From Thermoleophilia bacterium (lineage in GTDB: Bacteria > Actinomycetota > Thermoleophilia > Gaiellales > SKUG01): DNA of 20,241 nucleotides. Below the pieces are notes generated by a model, which saw only the letters and a program-made list of their open reading frames with translations, did not search any database and was not told the origin of the DNA. The translations under genes were made by a program, and so were the position numbers. The stretch covers positions 1-20,241 of the forward strand of contig JAGQUL010000042.1 in the NCBI GenBank assembly GCA_020438525.1, given 5' to 3'. Below are positions 5,334 to 13,358 of this stretch, one piece after another (positions within the stretch are counted from its first letter, which is position 1; the number at the start of each line of letters is the position of its first letter).

Positions 5334-8300
5334 ATGATCGACCAGCTACGCCCGGGCCTTCGCGACGAGCTCATCACGAGCGAGCTCAATCGGCTGCTCG
5401 CAGACCTGCCCGACGAGCGAATCAAGGGAGACGCGCTTCGCGACGGCGAGACGATCGAGCGTCTCGGTCGACACCTTCTGCGCATCGCGCGACGCCTCCA
5501 GACGCCCGCCGGTGCCGGCCAAGTCGAAGCCGTTACCGAGGTCGTGAATCGCGCAATCGCGTCGCTCGATCCCTCCTTCGCCGACGACGAGATCGCACTA
5601 CCCCCGCGGTTGCTCAACGGGATCGTGCCACCACCACGCGGCGCCGAGACACCAGTGCTTCCGCCGTCGCCATCCATTCCGCTCGCGACCACGGAGCTAC
5701 TCGTCAACGGCGACGGGCAGCCAACGCTCGGCCAGCTCCTGCTCGAGGAGCTGCGCTGCGCCGATCACGTCGACCTCATCTGTGCATTCGTCGGCTGGAC
5801 CGGCGTCGCGCCACTCCGCGACGAGCTTCGCGCGCTCGTCGAGCGCGGTGGCACGATCCGCGTCGTCACGTCCACCTACCTCGGCGCGACGAGCCGCAAG
5901 GCAATCGACGAGCTCGTGAAGCTCGGCGCCCACGTGCGAATCCGCTACGACGGCAATGCCACCAAGCTCCATGCCAAGAGCTGGCTCTTTCACCGACCCG
6001 GCGAACTCGACACCGCATACATCGGCTCGTCCAACCTGTCACAGGCAGCGCTCCACGATGGCATCGAGTGGAACGTCCGGCTCGCGCGCGCCGACGCCCC
6101 CGCGGTGTTCAGCCGGATGCAGGCGACGTTCGACACCTACTGGAACGACCCGTCCTACGAGGCCTACTCACTCGCCGACGGCGACCGCCTCGCCGAGGAA
6201 CTCCTGCGCGCCAAGGGCTTCGACAAGCAGCGACACACGGCGCGATCGCAGCGCGAGATCGACGAGCTCACGAAACGGCTGGAGGAGGCCTACGCCGAGC
6301 TCGCAATCCGGCCACGCCCGCACCAGCAAGAGATCCTCGATCAGCTCGAGCTGCGGCGCGAGGCATTCGACGAGCACCGGCATCTCGTCGTCGCAGCAAC
6401 CGGCACCGGCAAGACCGTCGTGGCCGCGCTCGACTACGCACGCATGTGCACCGAGGGCGAGCCGCGACCGTCCCTCCTGTTCGTTGCGCATCGCGAGCAG
6501 ATCCTCGCCCAGTCGCTTCGGACCTTCCAGCAGGTGCTGCGAGACCCGAGCTTCGGCGAGATCCTCGGCGGATCAGCAGGAAATGCAGCAACTGGCCGCC
6601 ACGTCTTCGCGATGGTACAAACGCTTGCCCAGCCGAACCGCCTCGACGCAATCGACTCCGCGGCGTACGACATCGTCTACATCGACGAAGCCCACCATGG
6701 TGCGGCCGAGTCGTGGCAGCGAGTCATCGGGCACTTCGCCCCGCGCGAGATCGTCGGGCTCACCGCCACCCCCGAGCGAAGCGACGGTGTGAGCGTCGCG
6801 AGCCTGTTCGGCGGCGCGTACACGACCGAGCTCCGGCTCTGGGAAGCAGTCGACGACCAGCTCCTCGCGCCGTTCAACTACATCGGCGTCGACGACGGCA
6901 CTGACCTACGCCAGCTCGCATGGCGCTCCGGCGATTACGCCGTTGGCGACCTCGCCAACCTCTACACGAGCGACCACCGCCGAGTGAAGGCGATCGTCGA
7001 GGCCGTTCGCCAGTGGGTCGAGCAGCCCGCCAAGATGCGCGCGCTTGGGTTCTGCGTCAACAAGCAGCACGCTCAGTTCATGTCGGAGCAGTTCAATCAG
7101 CTCGGCTTCAACGCGGACTTCTTGACCGGCGACGACGAGCAGTCTCGCCGCGAAGCGGTGCTGTCGCAGCTGAAGGCAGGCGAGCTGCAGGTCGTGTTCA
7201 GCGTCGACGTGCTCGGCGAAGGCGTCGACGTGCCCGACGTCGACACGCTCCTGCTGCTGCGTCCAACCCAGAGCCCCGTGCTCTTCGCCCAGCAGCTCGG
7301 GCGCGGGCTGCGGCAATCGCCCGGCAAGACGAGCTGTACCGTGCTCGATTTCATCGGTCAGCACCACAAGGATTACCGCTTCGACCGGCGCTACCAAGCA
7401 CTCGTCAACCGACGACGAGGCTCAGTCGTCGACCAGGCACGGCGCGGATTTCCATTCCTGCCGGCGGGGAGCTCGATCACACTCGACCGCATTGCACGCG
7501 AGCGAGTGATCGCAGGGCTCGAGGCGCACGTCGCCGGAAGCCGACGCAACCAGCTCGTGAGCGACCTGCGCGAGGGCGGCGATGCATCGATCGAGCGGTT
7601 CCTCGATCGCACAGGCAGGTCGGTGAGCCAGATCTACAAGCCGCATCGAATGTCCTGGACCACGCTTCAGCGCGAGGCGAACTCCGCTGCAGCAATCGCC
7701 GCACCCACCGATCCTGAACTGGCCGACCTGGAGCAGCGACTGCTACGTCGAATCGCGCATCTCCAGCACGTCACTGATCCGCTCCGAGTGAACGCATGGA
7801 CGCAGTGGCTGGAGGGATCGCAGCGTCCGGATGTGACGTCGTTCAATCCCGCGGAGCAGCGCATGGCAGTTCAGCTCATGCATCTGCTGCTCTACTACCC
7901 GAGCACGGTGGAGGAGGGTCTCGAAACCCTCTGGGAACTTCCCGCTGTGCGCGATGAGATCTGTCAGTTGCTTCGCCTCGACGCCGGGCAGCTCGATGCC
8001 ACTCCCAAGCCACTGCTGGGTCTGCCAGACGTGCCGCTGCAGGTACACGCGCGGTATCACCGTGATGAGGTCTTCGCAGCGCTCGGGATCAGCAGCATCG
8101 ACAAGCGCAAGGAGCATCGCGAAGGCGTCTTCTACGCACGCGACCTGCGAACGCAGCTCATGTTCGTGACGCTGCACAAGGATGAGCAACGCTACGCGCC
8201 CAGCGTGCAGTACCGCGACCACGCGATCTCACGGGAGCTCTTCCATTGGGAGTCGCCCAACAACTGGCGTCAGACATCCAACGCGATGAAGGCATGCGCC

Positions 8301-8507
8301 GGAATCGGGCCCGACGCGTCCCAACACCGACTGCTCTTCGTCCGCGAGGCCAGCACGGGATGGACGAAGTCTCGTTTCCGCCTATTCGGCGAGGTCGACC
8401 TCGACGGTGAGCTGATCGGTGAACGGCCCGTGGCTATCGCGTGGCGGCTTCGGTGTCCTCTCCCCGAAGTGGTTTTTGGGGCGGTGAGAATTGTCAGCTC
8501 GGGCTAG
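5334..8507 (+). CDS. PLD nuclease / DEAH-box helicase / DUF3427 fusion protein
   Basis: The protein has 1057 residues and is complete. A helical N-terminus (1-100) and a proline-rich linker lead to a phospholipase D-type nuclease domain (about 125-260), with H213-x-K215 and the GSSN box at 231-234. A superfamily 2 helicase core follows: Walker A ATGTGKT (355-361), DEAH (451-454), TAT of motif III (477-479) and motif VI QQLGRGLRQ (653-661). The C-terminal third matches DUF3427, with VTLHKDEQRYAPSVQYRDHAI, FHWESP and LLFVRE landmarks. Proteins of this architecture are thought to cut and unwind DNA and are frequent in defence islands; substrate and role here are inferred. The start has only a weak ribosome-binding site. 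The gene is followed by a lower-GC HEPN gene. The long open frames on the opposite strand and in the other forward frames are shadows. Confidence 0.9.
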   Translation: MIDQLRPGLRDELITSELNRLLADLPDERIKGDALRDGETIERLGRHLLRIARRLQTPAGAGQVEAVTEVVNRAIASLDPSFADDEIALPPRLLNGIVPPPRGAETPVLPPSPSIPLATTELLVNGDGQPTLGQLLLEELRCADHVDLICAFVGWTGVAPLRDELRALVERGGTIRVVTSTYLGATSRKAIDELVKLGAHVRIRYDGNATKLHAKSWLFHRPGELDTAYIGSSNLSQAALHDGIEWNVRLARADAPAVFSRMQATFDTYWNDPSYEAYSLADGDRLAEELLRAKGFDKQRHTARSQREIDELTKRLEEAYAELAIRPRPHQQEILDQLELRREAFDEHRHLVVAATGTGKTVVAALDYARMCTEGEPRPSLLFVAHREQILAQSLRTFQQVLRDPSFGEILGGSAGNAATGRHVFAMVQTLAQPNRLDAIDSAAYDIVYIDEAHHGAAESWQRVIGHFAPREIVGLTATPERSDGVSVASLFGGAYTTELRLWEAVDDQLLAPFNYIGVDDGTDLRQLAWRSGDYAVGDLANLYTSDHRRVKAIVEAVRQWVEQPAKMRALGFCVNKQHAQFMSEQFNQLGFNADFLTGDDEQSRREAVLSQLKAGELQVVFSVDVLGEGVDVPDVDTLLLLRPTQSPVLFAQQLGRGLRQSPGKTSCTVLDFIGQHHKDYRFDRRYQALVNRRRGSVVDQARRGFPFLPAGSSITLDRIARERVIAGLEAHVAGSRRNQLVSDLREGGDASIERFLDRTGRSVSQIYKPHRMSWTTLQREANSAAAIAAPTDPELADLEQRLLRRIAHLQHVTDPLRVNAWTQWLEGSQRPDVTSFNPAEQRMAVQLMHLLLYYPSTVEEGLETLWELPAVRDEICQLLRLDAGQLDATPKPLLGLPDVPLQVHARYHRDEVFAALGISSIDKRKEHREGVFYARDLRTQLMFVTLHKDEQRYAPSVQYRDHAISRELFHWESPNNWRQTSNAMKACAGIGPDASQHRLLFVREASTGWTKSRFRLFGEVDLDGELIGERPVAIAWRLRCPLPEVVFGAVRIVSSG

Positions 8508-8659
8508 CCTTCCAGATGTTGATGGATCCACTGGTGAACGGAAAATTGCTCCTATGTGATCTTGGTTTCGAAGGTTCAGGATCTCTGGAAAGTCATTCGT
8601 GGGGTATAGGAACTGCGGTTCGATGTCGAAAGGCTACTGACCACAACCAGGGACACCGG

Positions 8660-10501
8660 ATGCTTGCCGCGCACAACACCGTTCGACGCGCTATTGCCAA
8701 CAGAGCCGTGTCGAAGAATCTTCGCTTCCTAGTCGAGCGGTTCGCAGAGTTGCTAGATCCAGACGCGCAGCTTTCCACGACAGCAGCATTTCGATTCGAT
8801 CCTCTGACGGCACTTGCCGAGTTTCAAACACTGTCGATTTCGTTCATGGAAACGGACGCTGCGAACCCGAACGTTTCCGCAATGGTCGATGCCGTGGAAC
8901 GTACTCTCGTGTCCCTGCGGCGATCTGCGGAAGTGCAGCAGTGGTATTCGCAGTCGTACCGAGATGCGGTGCAGTTCTTGGGGCTATTGGTAGATGAACG
9001 TGCACGCAATAGTGCGGGGATAAAAGGGCGAAAAGCTTGGCTAAAGCGGAACCTCGCCGCAGCACAGGTGAATGCGGCCGTACGGTTGAAATCAGAGATG
9101 GAGTTAACTCCGACGTTCACTTCGAGACTGATAGAGCAGGTTGTCGCGTCGCCCGACGCCCAAAGTCGAAGCGATTTCCAGAGGTTGGATGATCACGCAA
9201 TTCAACTTGCGTTGTTGCTCTGGAGTGCGGGGCGATCCCCGCGGGCGCTGGTCTTGGACCTCGCGAGTGCGGTCGCAGATGCACGGGGCCATGCGATGGC
9301 TGTCGAGTCAGCGCGCACAGTGCTTAGGCGTCAGATGTCCAGCCACACCGTCGCATTCTGCCTAACAGGGGTCACGCGCTTGGTCAACACTGACGTATAC
9401 GGGTGCCGCCTGCTGCGGGACAATCGATGGGCGGCAGATACCGAGGAGGATCCCCTGTTTGGGGATCTCGCCGATGAACGCGGCATACTTATTAGCTTTG
9501 ATGTCGAGGCCTACGATAATGGGCAAGCCGTTGAGTTGGCAGTGAGATCGCTCGAGATCATGTTCGACCAATTCCGAGCCATGCACAGGAAAAGTCGATT
9601 CCTACTACCGTCAAAGTGTTGTGTTCGCGACGGGCACGGTTCGACCATTGTGAGCGTGTTCCCACGTCATTCTTCGCCGGGCAGGCCACGCCCTCTCCTG
9701 GCCAGACCCGACAGACGGCTTCAGCGATCTTTGCGGTACGCAGCGCTTGCCCGTGCTGAACGAAGCTCAGTCGTTCAGGTCCTTCACTGCTGGATCGCGG
9801 TCGAGACGATGATGCGTGGTGCAAATGTGCCAGGTAAACCGTATCCAATGTCGAAAGATCGGCTTCCACCGCTCGTGTCATTGCATTGCGTACGCCAAGG
9901 TCTGGTCGCTGCTTGGGATCGCGCATCGCGCTCTGGGCGCGAGTCCCGAGATCGAGATGAATGGATGGCGATCGAAGCCTGGTTAGGCGCTAGGCGCGAC
10001 CGATACTTACCAGACGTTAATCGCTGGATCGATTTGTTGATGGCAGATCCGGTGGAAGGGGAGTTACGAGCCGAGAGTGATGCGCATCTGGCGGCGCATG
10101 CATTGACGCGATTTCTCCCGCGGCTTTCGCCGGCTGCCCGCCACGACATTGAGACATGGCGTTTTCGACTAGATCGATCGCCCCGCCTGGACCAGTGGTG
10201 TCAGGCGATGGAAAAGAACACGATGGCAGTGGTCGGGCGAATGTATGCGATTAGGAATTCCGCGGTGCATACGGGACTCGATCATGATGATGCGGTAGAA
10301 CCCCTTGCGCGTGTGAGCCACCTTATTATCGACCTGCTATTCGAGGTTGTTCCTGCGTGGCTGGAGCCAGGTCGCGGAGTCTGGTCTGCCATGGACGGAG
10401 TTGCCACGCGAAGTTCTACGCTTCGCAGGCGGTGGGAGGGTTCGCCCTCGCCGGCTCGGTTCGATGGTAACCTTCTGACTAGACCGGAGGGCGTAGTTTA
10501 A
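8660..10501 (+). CDS. Large protein of unknown function with a C-terminal ApeA-like HEPN domain
   Basis: ATG 8660 has a good AGGGA 6 bases upstream and gives 613 residues. The frame is open to 8441, and ATGs at 8516 and 8522 are possible but lack such a site. The first 320 residues are helical and unrecognised. From about 370 on the pattern fits an ApeA/Apea-like HEPN domain: VLHCWIAVETMMRG (glutamate at 382), and near the end RMYAIRNSAVHTG, in which R532 and H537 make the R-x4-H motif of HEPN ribonucleases. HEPN proteins of this type act as abortive-infection RNases; that role is inferred. The base composition is clearly lower in GC than its neighbours (30 of 60 in 9481-9540 against 39 of 60 in 7141-7200 of the helicase), a sign of transfer. 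It starts 152 bases after the helicase. Confidence 0.75.
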   Translation: MLAAHNTVRRAIANRAVSKNLRFLVERFAELLDPDAQLSTTAAFRFDPLTALAEFQTLSISFMETDAANPNVSAMVDAVERTLVSLRRSAEVQQWYSQSYRDAVQFLGLLVDERARNSAGIKGRKAWLKRNLAAAQVNAAVRLKSEMELTPTFTSRLIEQVVASPDAQSRSDFQRLDDHAIQLALLLWSAGRSPRALVLDLASAVADARGHAMAVESARTVLRRQMSSHTVAFCLTGVTRLVNTDVYGCRLLRDNRWAADTEEDPLFGDLADERGILISFDVEAYDNGQAVELAVRSLEIMFDQFRAMHRKSRFLLPSKCCVRDGHGSTIVSVFPRHSSPGRPRPLLARPDRRLQRSLRYAALARAERSSVVQVLHCWIAVETMMRGANVPGKPYPMSKDRLPPLVSLHCVRQGLVAAWDRASRSGRESRDRDEWMAIEAWLGARRDRYLPDVNRWIDLLMADPVEGELRAESDAHLAAHALTRFLPRLSPAARHDIETWRFRLDRSPRLDQWCQAMEKNTMAVVGRMYAIRNSAVHTGLDHDDAVEPLARVSHLIIDLLFEVVPAWLEPGRGVWSAMDGVATRSSTLRRRWEGSPSPARFDGNLLTRPEGVV

Positions 10502-10515
10502 CCGGTAGAAGAAGA

Positions 10516-10558
10516 GGAGGCGCCCCGCAGGACGCCTCCCATTGTCGCTGAGAGCGAC
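10516..10558 (+). terminator. Two tandem hairpins downstream of the HEPN gene, probable terminator
   Basis: GGAGGCG (10516-10522) and CGCCTCC (10533-10539) form a perfect 7-bp stem with a 10-base loop. Four bases later GTCGCT (10544-10549) and AGCGAC (10553-10558) form a 6-bp stem with a 3-base loop. The first begins 15 bases after the stop codon. There is no T-tract, as is common for high-GC Gram-positive terminators. A structured small RNA is an alternative. Confidence 0.5.
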
Positions 10559-10806
10559 CCAGGATCCGGCCGTAGCCCTCACCCGAAAACTTGTCAAGGC
10601 ACTGTATCATGCCTACCTGCTTGTCGCTTGGCGCGCAGATCGTGTTCCATATCGGCGCAGCCGGCGAGAACTTGAACCTTCCTCCAAAGGTATCACCGCT
10701 TTTGAGAAACGCCAATCCTTAGGATCCGATTGACGGCCCCGCCCCCCTCATTGCGGGTGAGGTGGGCGCACTCATAGGTATCCAGGAACGGCTGGCTTGC
10801 CTTCGC

Positions 10807-10828
10807 GGAACGGATTCACTTCCGTTCC
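10807..10828. repeat. Perfect 8-bp inverted repeat
   Basis: GGAACGGA (10807-10814), six bases, then TCCGTTCC (10821-10828). A further GGAACGG lies at 10785-10791, 22 bases upstream of the first arm. It could be a protein-binding site or a remnant of a mobile-element end; nothing nearby decides between these. Confidence 0.4.
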
Positions 10829-11118
10829 ATTCGGACTTGGAGGTTGCTGCGCAACTGCTGCCGGATAAGGTCGGCGATGGGCGTTCCGGGGGCGGAGGCG
10901 CAACGAGCGGGTGATACGGCGCGAGCCGCGGCCCCGCGCGCAACAACGAGAAGATACGGGTCTCTGCGGCGCAACAACTCACGTTTGGGCAATGTGCGAG
11001 GTCGTCGACAGTCGTGCGGCGCCGCTGCGATCACCAGTGGGCGGCATATTGCGGCGAATCCGGCACTCTTCATCCGTCATATCCGCCATCTGGTATGCGT
11101 CGAATCCGCCACGTGAGA

Positions 11119-11124
11119 TATGCT
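11119..11124 (+). promoter_or_regulatory. -10-like hexamer of a likely leaderless transcript
   Basis: TATGCT at 11119-11124 ends 8 bases before ATG 11133, so transcription would start at or within a base or two of the start codon. No usable Shine-Dalgarno sequence is available (the GGGAG is directly against the ATG) and no -35 box is evident. The same spacing is seen at the 14488 gene. Confidence 0.35.
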
Positions 11125-11132
11125 GGTGGGAG

Positions 11133-12377
11133 ATGGCCGACCGCCCGTACATAGCACGTCACGCCGAGCGACTGGCTCGCGAGTCGCTCGGTGACACTCG
11201 CGTCGTGGTGTTGCAGGGTGCGCGCCAGACCGGCAAGAGCACGCTCGCGCGAATCGTCGGAGATTCGATGTCGAACACGGCGTTTCGCTTCCTGGACCGC
11301 GATCGCGAGCAAGCTGCTGCCCGGTTCGATCCGGCCGCGTACGTCCAGCACGAAGGACTCCTCGTCATCGACGAAATCCAGACCGTGCCGTCGCTCGTCG
11401 CTGAGATCAAGGCGGAGGTCGATGAGGATCCTCGTCCGGGTCGGTTCCTGCTCACCGGTTCGGCTCGTCTCTTGGCGCTCGCGCAGATCCCGGACTCGCT
11501 CGTCGGGCGCGCGGAGTACATCGAGCTGTGGCCACTGTCCCAAGGCGAGATCGAGGAGTCCGCAGACGCGTTCGTCGACGCGGCATTCAACTCGACGATG
11601 CGATCACGAGACGGTGTAGAGACCCCACAGGGGTACGCGGAGCGAGTCGTGCGAGGCGGCTTTCCCGAAGCAGTGGTGCGGCCGAGTGCCGCTGCTCGAT
11701 CCAGGTTCCTCGCCGGCTACCTCGACGCGCTCATCGAACGCGATGTGAGGCAGGTCAGCGAGATCGAGCGCACCGCCGAGCTGGCGCGGCTGGTGCGCGC
11801 GAGCGCCGCATCGACAGCACAGCTGCTGGTCGTCGAACGCATGGCGCGAGAGCTTCGCATCCCGGCACGAACGTTGGATCGCCATCTCGCGGTGCTCGAG
11901 CACGTGTACCTGCTCAAGCGGATCCCGGCATGGGCCAACAATCGCACCCATCGCGCGACGAAGACCCCGAAGCTCGCGTTCGTCGACAGCGGGTTGGCAG
12001 CGCATGTTGCCGGTGTCGATGCGAAGGCGCTGTGCGACATCCACAACCCCCTGCGGGGGCCGTTCATCGAGTCGTTTGCAGCCATGGAGATCGCTCGCCA
12101 GCTGACCTGGTCGACAGTTCGTGCTCGCCAATACCACTACCGCAGCAAGGACGGGGCGGAGGTCGATATCGTGATCGAAGCGCCGGATGGTCGGATCGTG
12201 GGAATCGAGGTGAAGGCATCCACGACCGTGACATCTCGCGACTTCCGAGGACTACGGCATCTGGCTCGTGCGGCGGGCGATGGCTGGGTGCGAGGCGTCG
12301 TGCTGCACCTCGGCACGGCCGCACGAAGCTTCGGTGACGGTTTCGATGCCATGCCGCTCGAGCGGCTGTGGACCTAG
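11133..12377 (+). CDS. AAA_14 / DUF4143 ATPase
   Basis: The protein has 414 residues from ATG 11133; the frame is open upstream but that part does not look coding. Walker A is GARQTGKST (29-37), and Walker B with the following glutamate is LLVIDEIQ (76-83). A TGSARLL sensor-like motif follows, then the DUF4143 region (about 190-370) with ERDVRQVSEIERTAEL, a winged-helix part and the typical LAFVDSGLAAH. The C-terminal part has the D-x(n)-E-x-K pattern of a PD-(D/E)XK fold (GAEVDIVIE followed by GIEVKAS). This family is widespread, often in mobile or toxin-antitoxin contexts, and its cellular role is poorly known. It converges on the integrase gene with a 32-base gap. Its high GC is closer to the host than to the HEPN gene before it. 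Confidence 0.85.
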   Translation: MADRPYIARHAERLARESLGDTRVVVLQGARQTGKSTLARIVGDSMSNTAFRFLDRDREQAAARFDPAAYVQHEGLLVIDEIQTVPSLVAEIKAEVDEDPRPGRFLLTGSARLLALAQIPDSLVGRAEYIELWPLSQGEIEESADAFVDAAFNSTMRSRDGVETPQGYAERVVRGGFPEAVVRPSAAARSRFLAGYLDALIERDVRQVSEIERTAELARLVRASAASTAQLLVVERMARELRIPARTLDRHLAVLEHVYLLKRIPAWANNRTHRATKTPKLAFVDSGLAAHVAGVDAKALCDIHNPLRGPFIESFAAMEIARQLTWSTVRARQYHYRSKDGAEVDIVIEAPDGRIVGIEVKASTTVTSRDFRGLRHLARAAGDGWVRGVVLHLGTAARSFGDGFDAMPLERLWT

Positions 12378-12409
12378 TCGTTCGGCGCGAAGCGCATGGT
12401 GCTCGTGGA

Positions 12410-13291
12410 TCAGCGCTCGTCCCATGCATCCAGCAGCGCGCGCTCGTGGTCGCCGGCGTCCGCCGCGAGGTGGCCGTAGGTCGCGTCGATCATTGCCACC
12501 GAGGTGCCCATCCGCCGCGCGAGCTGATAGATGCCCACACCCGCGCGCAGTGACCAGGTCGCATAGGTGTGGCGCAGGTCATACAGGCGGAACGGGTGCT
12601 CGATCCCCGCGGCGCGCAGCGCCGGGCGCCACGCCCGTGCGCGTAGGTCGTGCAGGTCGAGGGGGCGGCCGTCGGACGAGGCGAACACGAGCCCGCTCTC
12701 GCGCCTGCCGGGTGCGGTCGCCAGCTGCTCGACCACCCGCCCGCGCAGCGGGACGCTGCGCAGGGACCTGCGCGTCTTGAGCGTGGTGCGCAGCTCGCGC
12801 TCGTACACGCTCGCGCGCACGTGCAGAACGCGCGAGTCCAGGTCGATCGACGACCAGTCGAGTCCGAGCAGCTCGCCCGGGCGCAGCCCGCATCCCGCGC
12901 CCAGGATCGGCAGCAGCGCCAGCCGCTCCGGCAGCTCGCGCATCACGCGATCGACCTGCGCCCAGTCGTCGAACGGGCGCACCTCCGCCCGCCACGGCCG
13001 CGGGTTGGGCAGCCCCGCCAGCGGATCCTCGGCCACGAGCTTCCAGCGCGCCGCCCACGCAGTGACCTGCTTGAACGCCTGCGTCGCCTGCCACCTGGTT
13101 GGCGGCGGCATCGACGCGCGCCACCTCGCCAGCGACGCCGCATCCAGCCCGACCACCGGCCGCTCGCCGAACGCCGCGCAGACCTTCTCGAGCATCGCAT
13201 CGATCATCCGCAGCCGCGCCCGGCTTGCCTGGTGCTGCTCGCGAAACGCGCGGCACGCCTGCGCCACGGTGAGGGGGTCGTCGATCGCCAT
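12410..13291 (-). CDS. Tyrosine recombinase / phage-type integrase
   Basis: The protein has 293 residues from ATG 13291. The N-terminal SAM-like DNA-binding domain spans about 1-100; the catalytic domain follows. GCGLRPGELLGL holds catalytic R137, LKTRRSLRSVPL probably holds the beta-hairpin lysine K172, LYDLRHTYATW holds R240, and ATYGHL holds the nucleophile Y272. Two usual histidines are replaced: tyrosine at 237 in the HxxR box, and threonine at 263 where LGH is normal (RRMGTSVAMID). Both variants are familiar to me from actinobacterial integrases, so the enzyme may be active. No arm-type repeats are present in the N-terminal region. It lies downstream of fic on the same strand (67-base gap) and marks the island as once mobile. 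Confidence 0.9.
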   Translation of the reverse strand: MAIDDPLTVAQACRAFREQHQASRARLRMIDAMLEKVCAAFGERPVVGLDAASLARWRASMPPPTRWQATQAFKQVTAWAARWKLVAEDPLAGLPNPRPWRAEVRPFDDWAQVDRVMRELPERLALLPILGAGCGLRPGELLGLDWSSIDLDSRVLHVRASVYERELRTTLKTRRSLRSVPLRGRVVEQLATAPGRRESGLVFASSDGRPLDLHDLRARAWRPALRAAGIEHPFRLYDLRHTYATWSLRAGVGIYQLARRMGTSVAMIDATYGHLAADAGDHERALLDAWDER

Positions 13292-13336
13292 CGACCAATC
13301 GTGCCGATCGAATCGTCACGAGATGCGCGCACTCTG

Positions 13337-13358
13337 CAACGACTTCGCAACGACTTCG
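13337..13358. repeat. Two-copy tandem 11-bp repeat between fic and the integrase gene
   Basis: CAACGACTTCG is present twice head to tail (13337-13347 and 13348-13358), directly beside the fic stop codon (13359-13361) and 46 bases upstream of the integrase start. It could be a recombinase-binding site or simple slippage. Its position just upstream of an integrase makes it worth noting. Confidence 0.45.

Larger units (their letters stand above)
10502..11132. other. Long intergenic region before the AAA_14 ATPase gene
   Basis: About 630 bases with no gene I can support. It contains the tandem hairpins (10516-10558), a perfect inverted repeat (10807-10828) and a short open forward frame (about 10729-10911) whose translation (PLIAGEVGALIGIQERLACL, then FHSDLEVAAQLLPDKV) looks somewhat protein-like. 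That frame lacks a good start and matches no family; it may be the end of a decayed gene. The base composition is mixed, as in scarred DNA between island modules. Confidence 0.4.

Noticed and set aside
5297..6904. Long forward open frame of 535 codons rich in Arg, Pro and Ala overlapping the helicase
   Set aside because: It is a shadow of the helicase gene in another frame, has no motif and an implausible Arg/Pro composition; the helicase frame carries all family motifs.
10484..10569. Canonical tRNA gene
   Set aside because: Box A matches, but the D-stem does not pair properly, the T-arm lacks the GTTCRA loop and there is no 7-bp acceptor stem; kept only as a tRNA-like observation.
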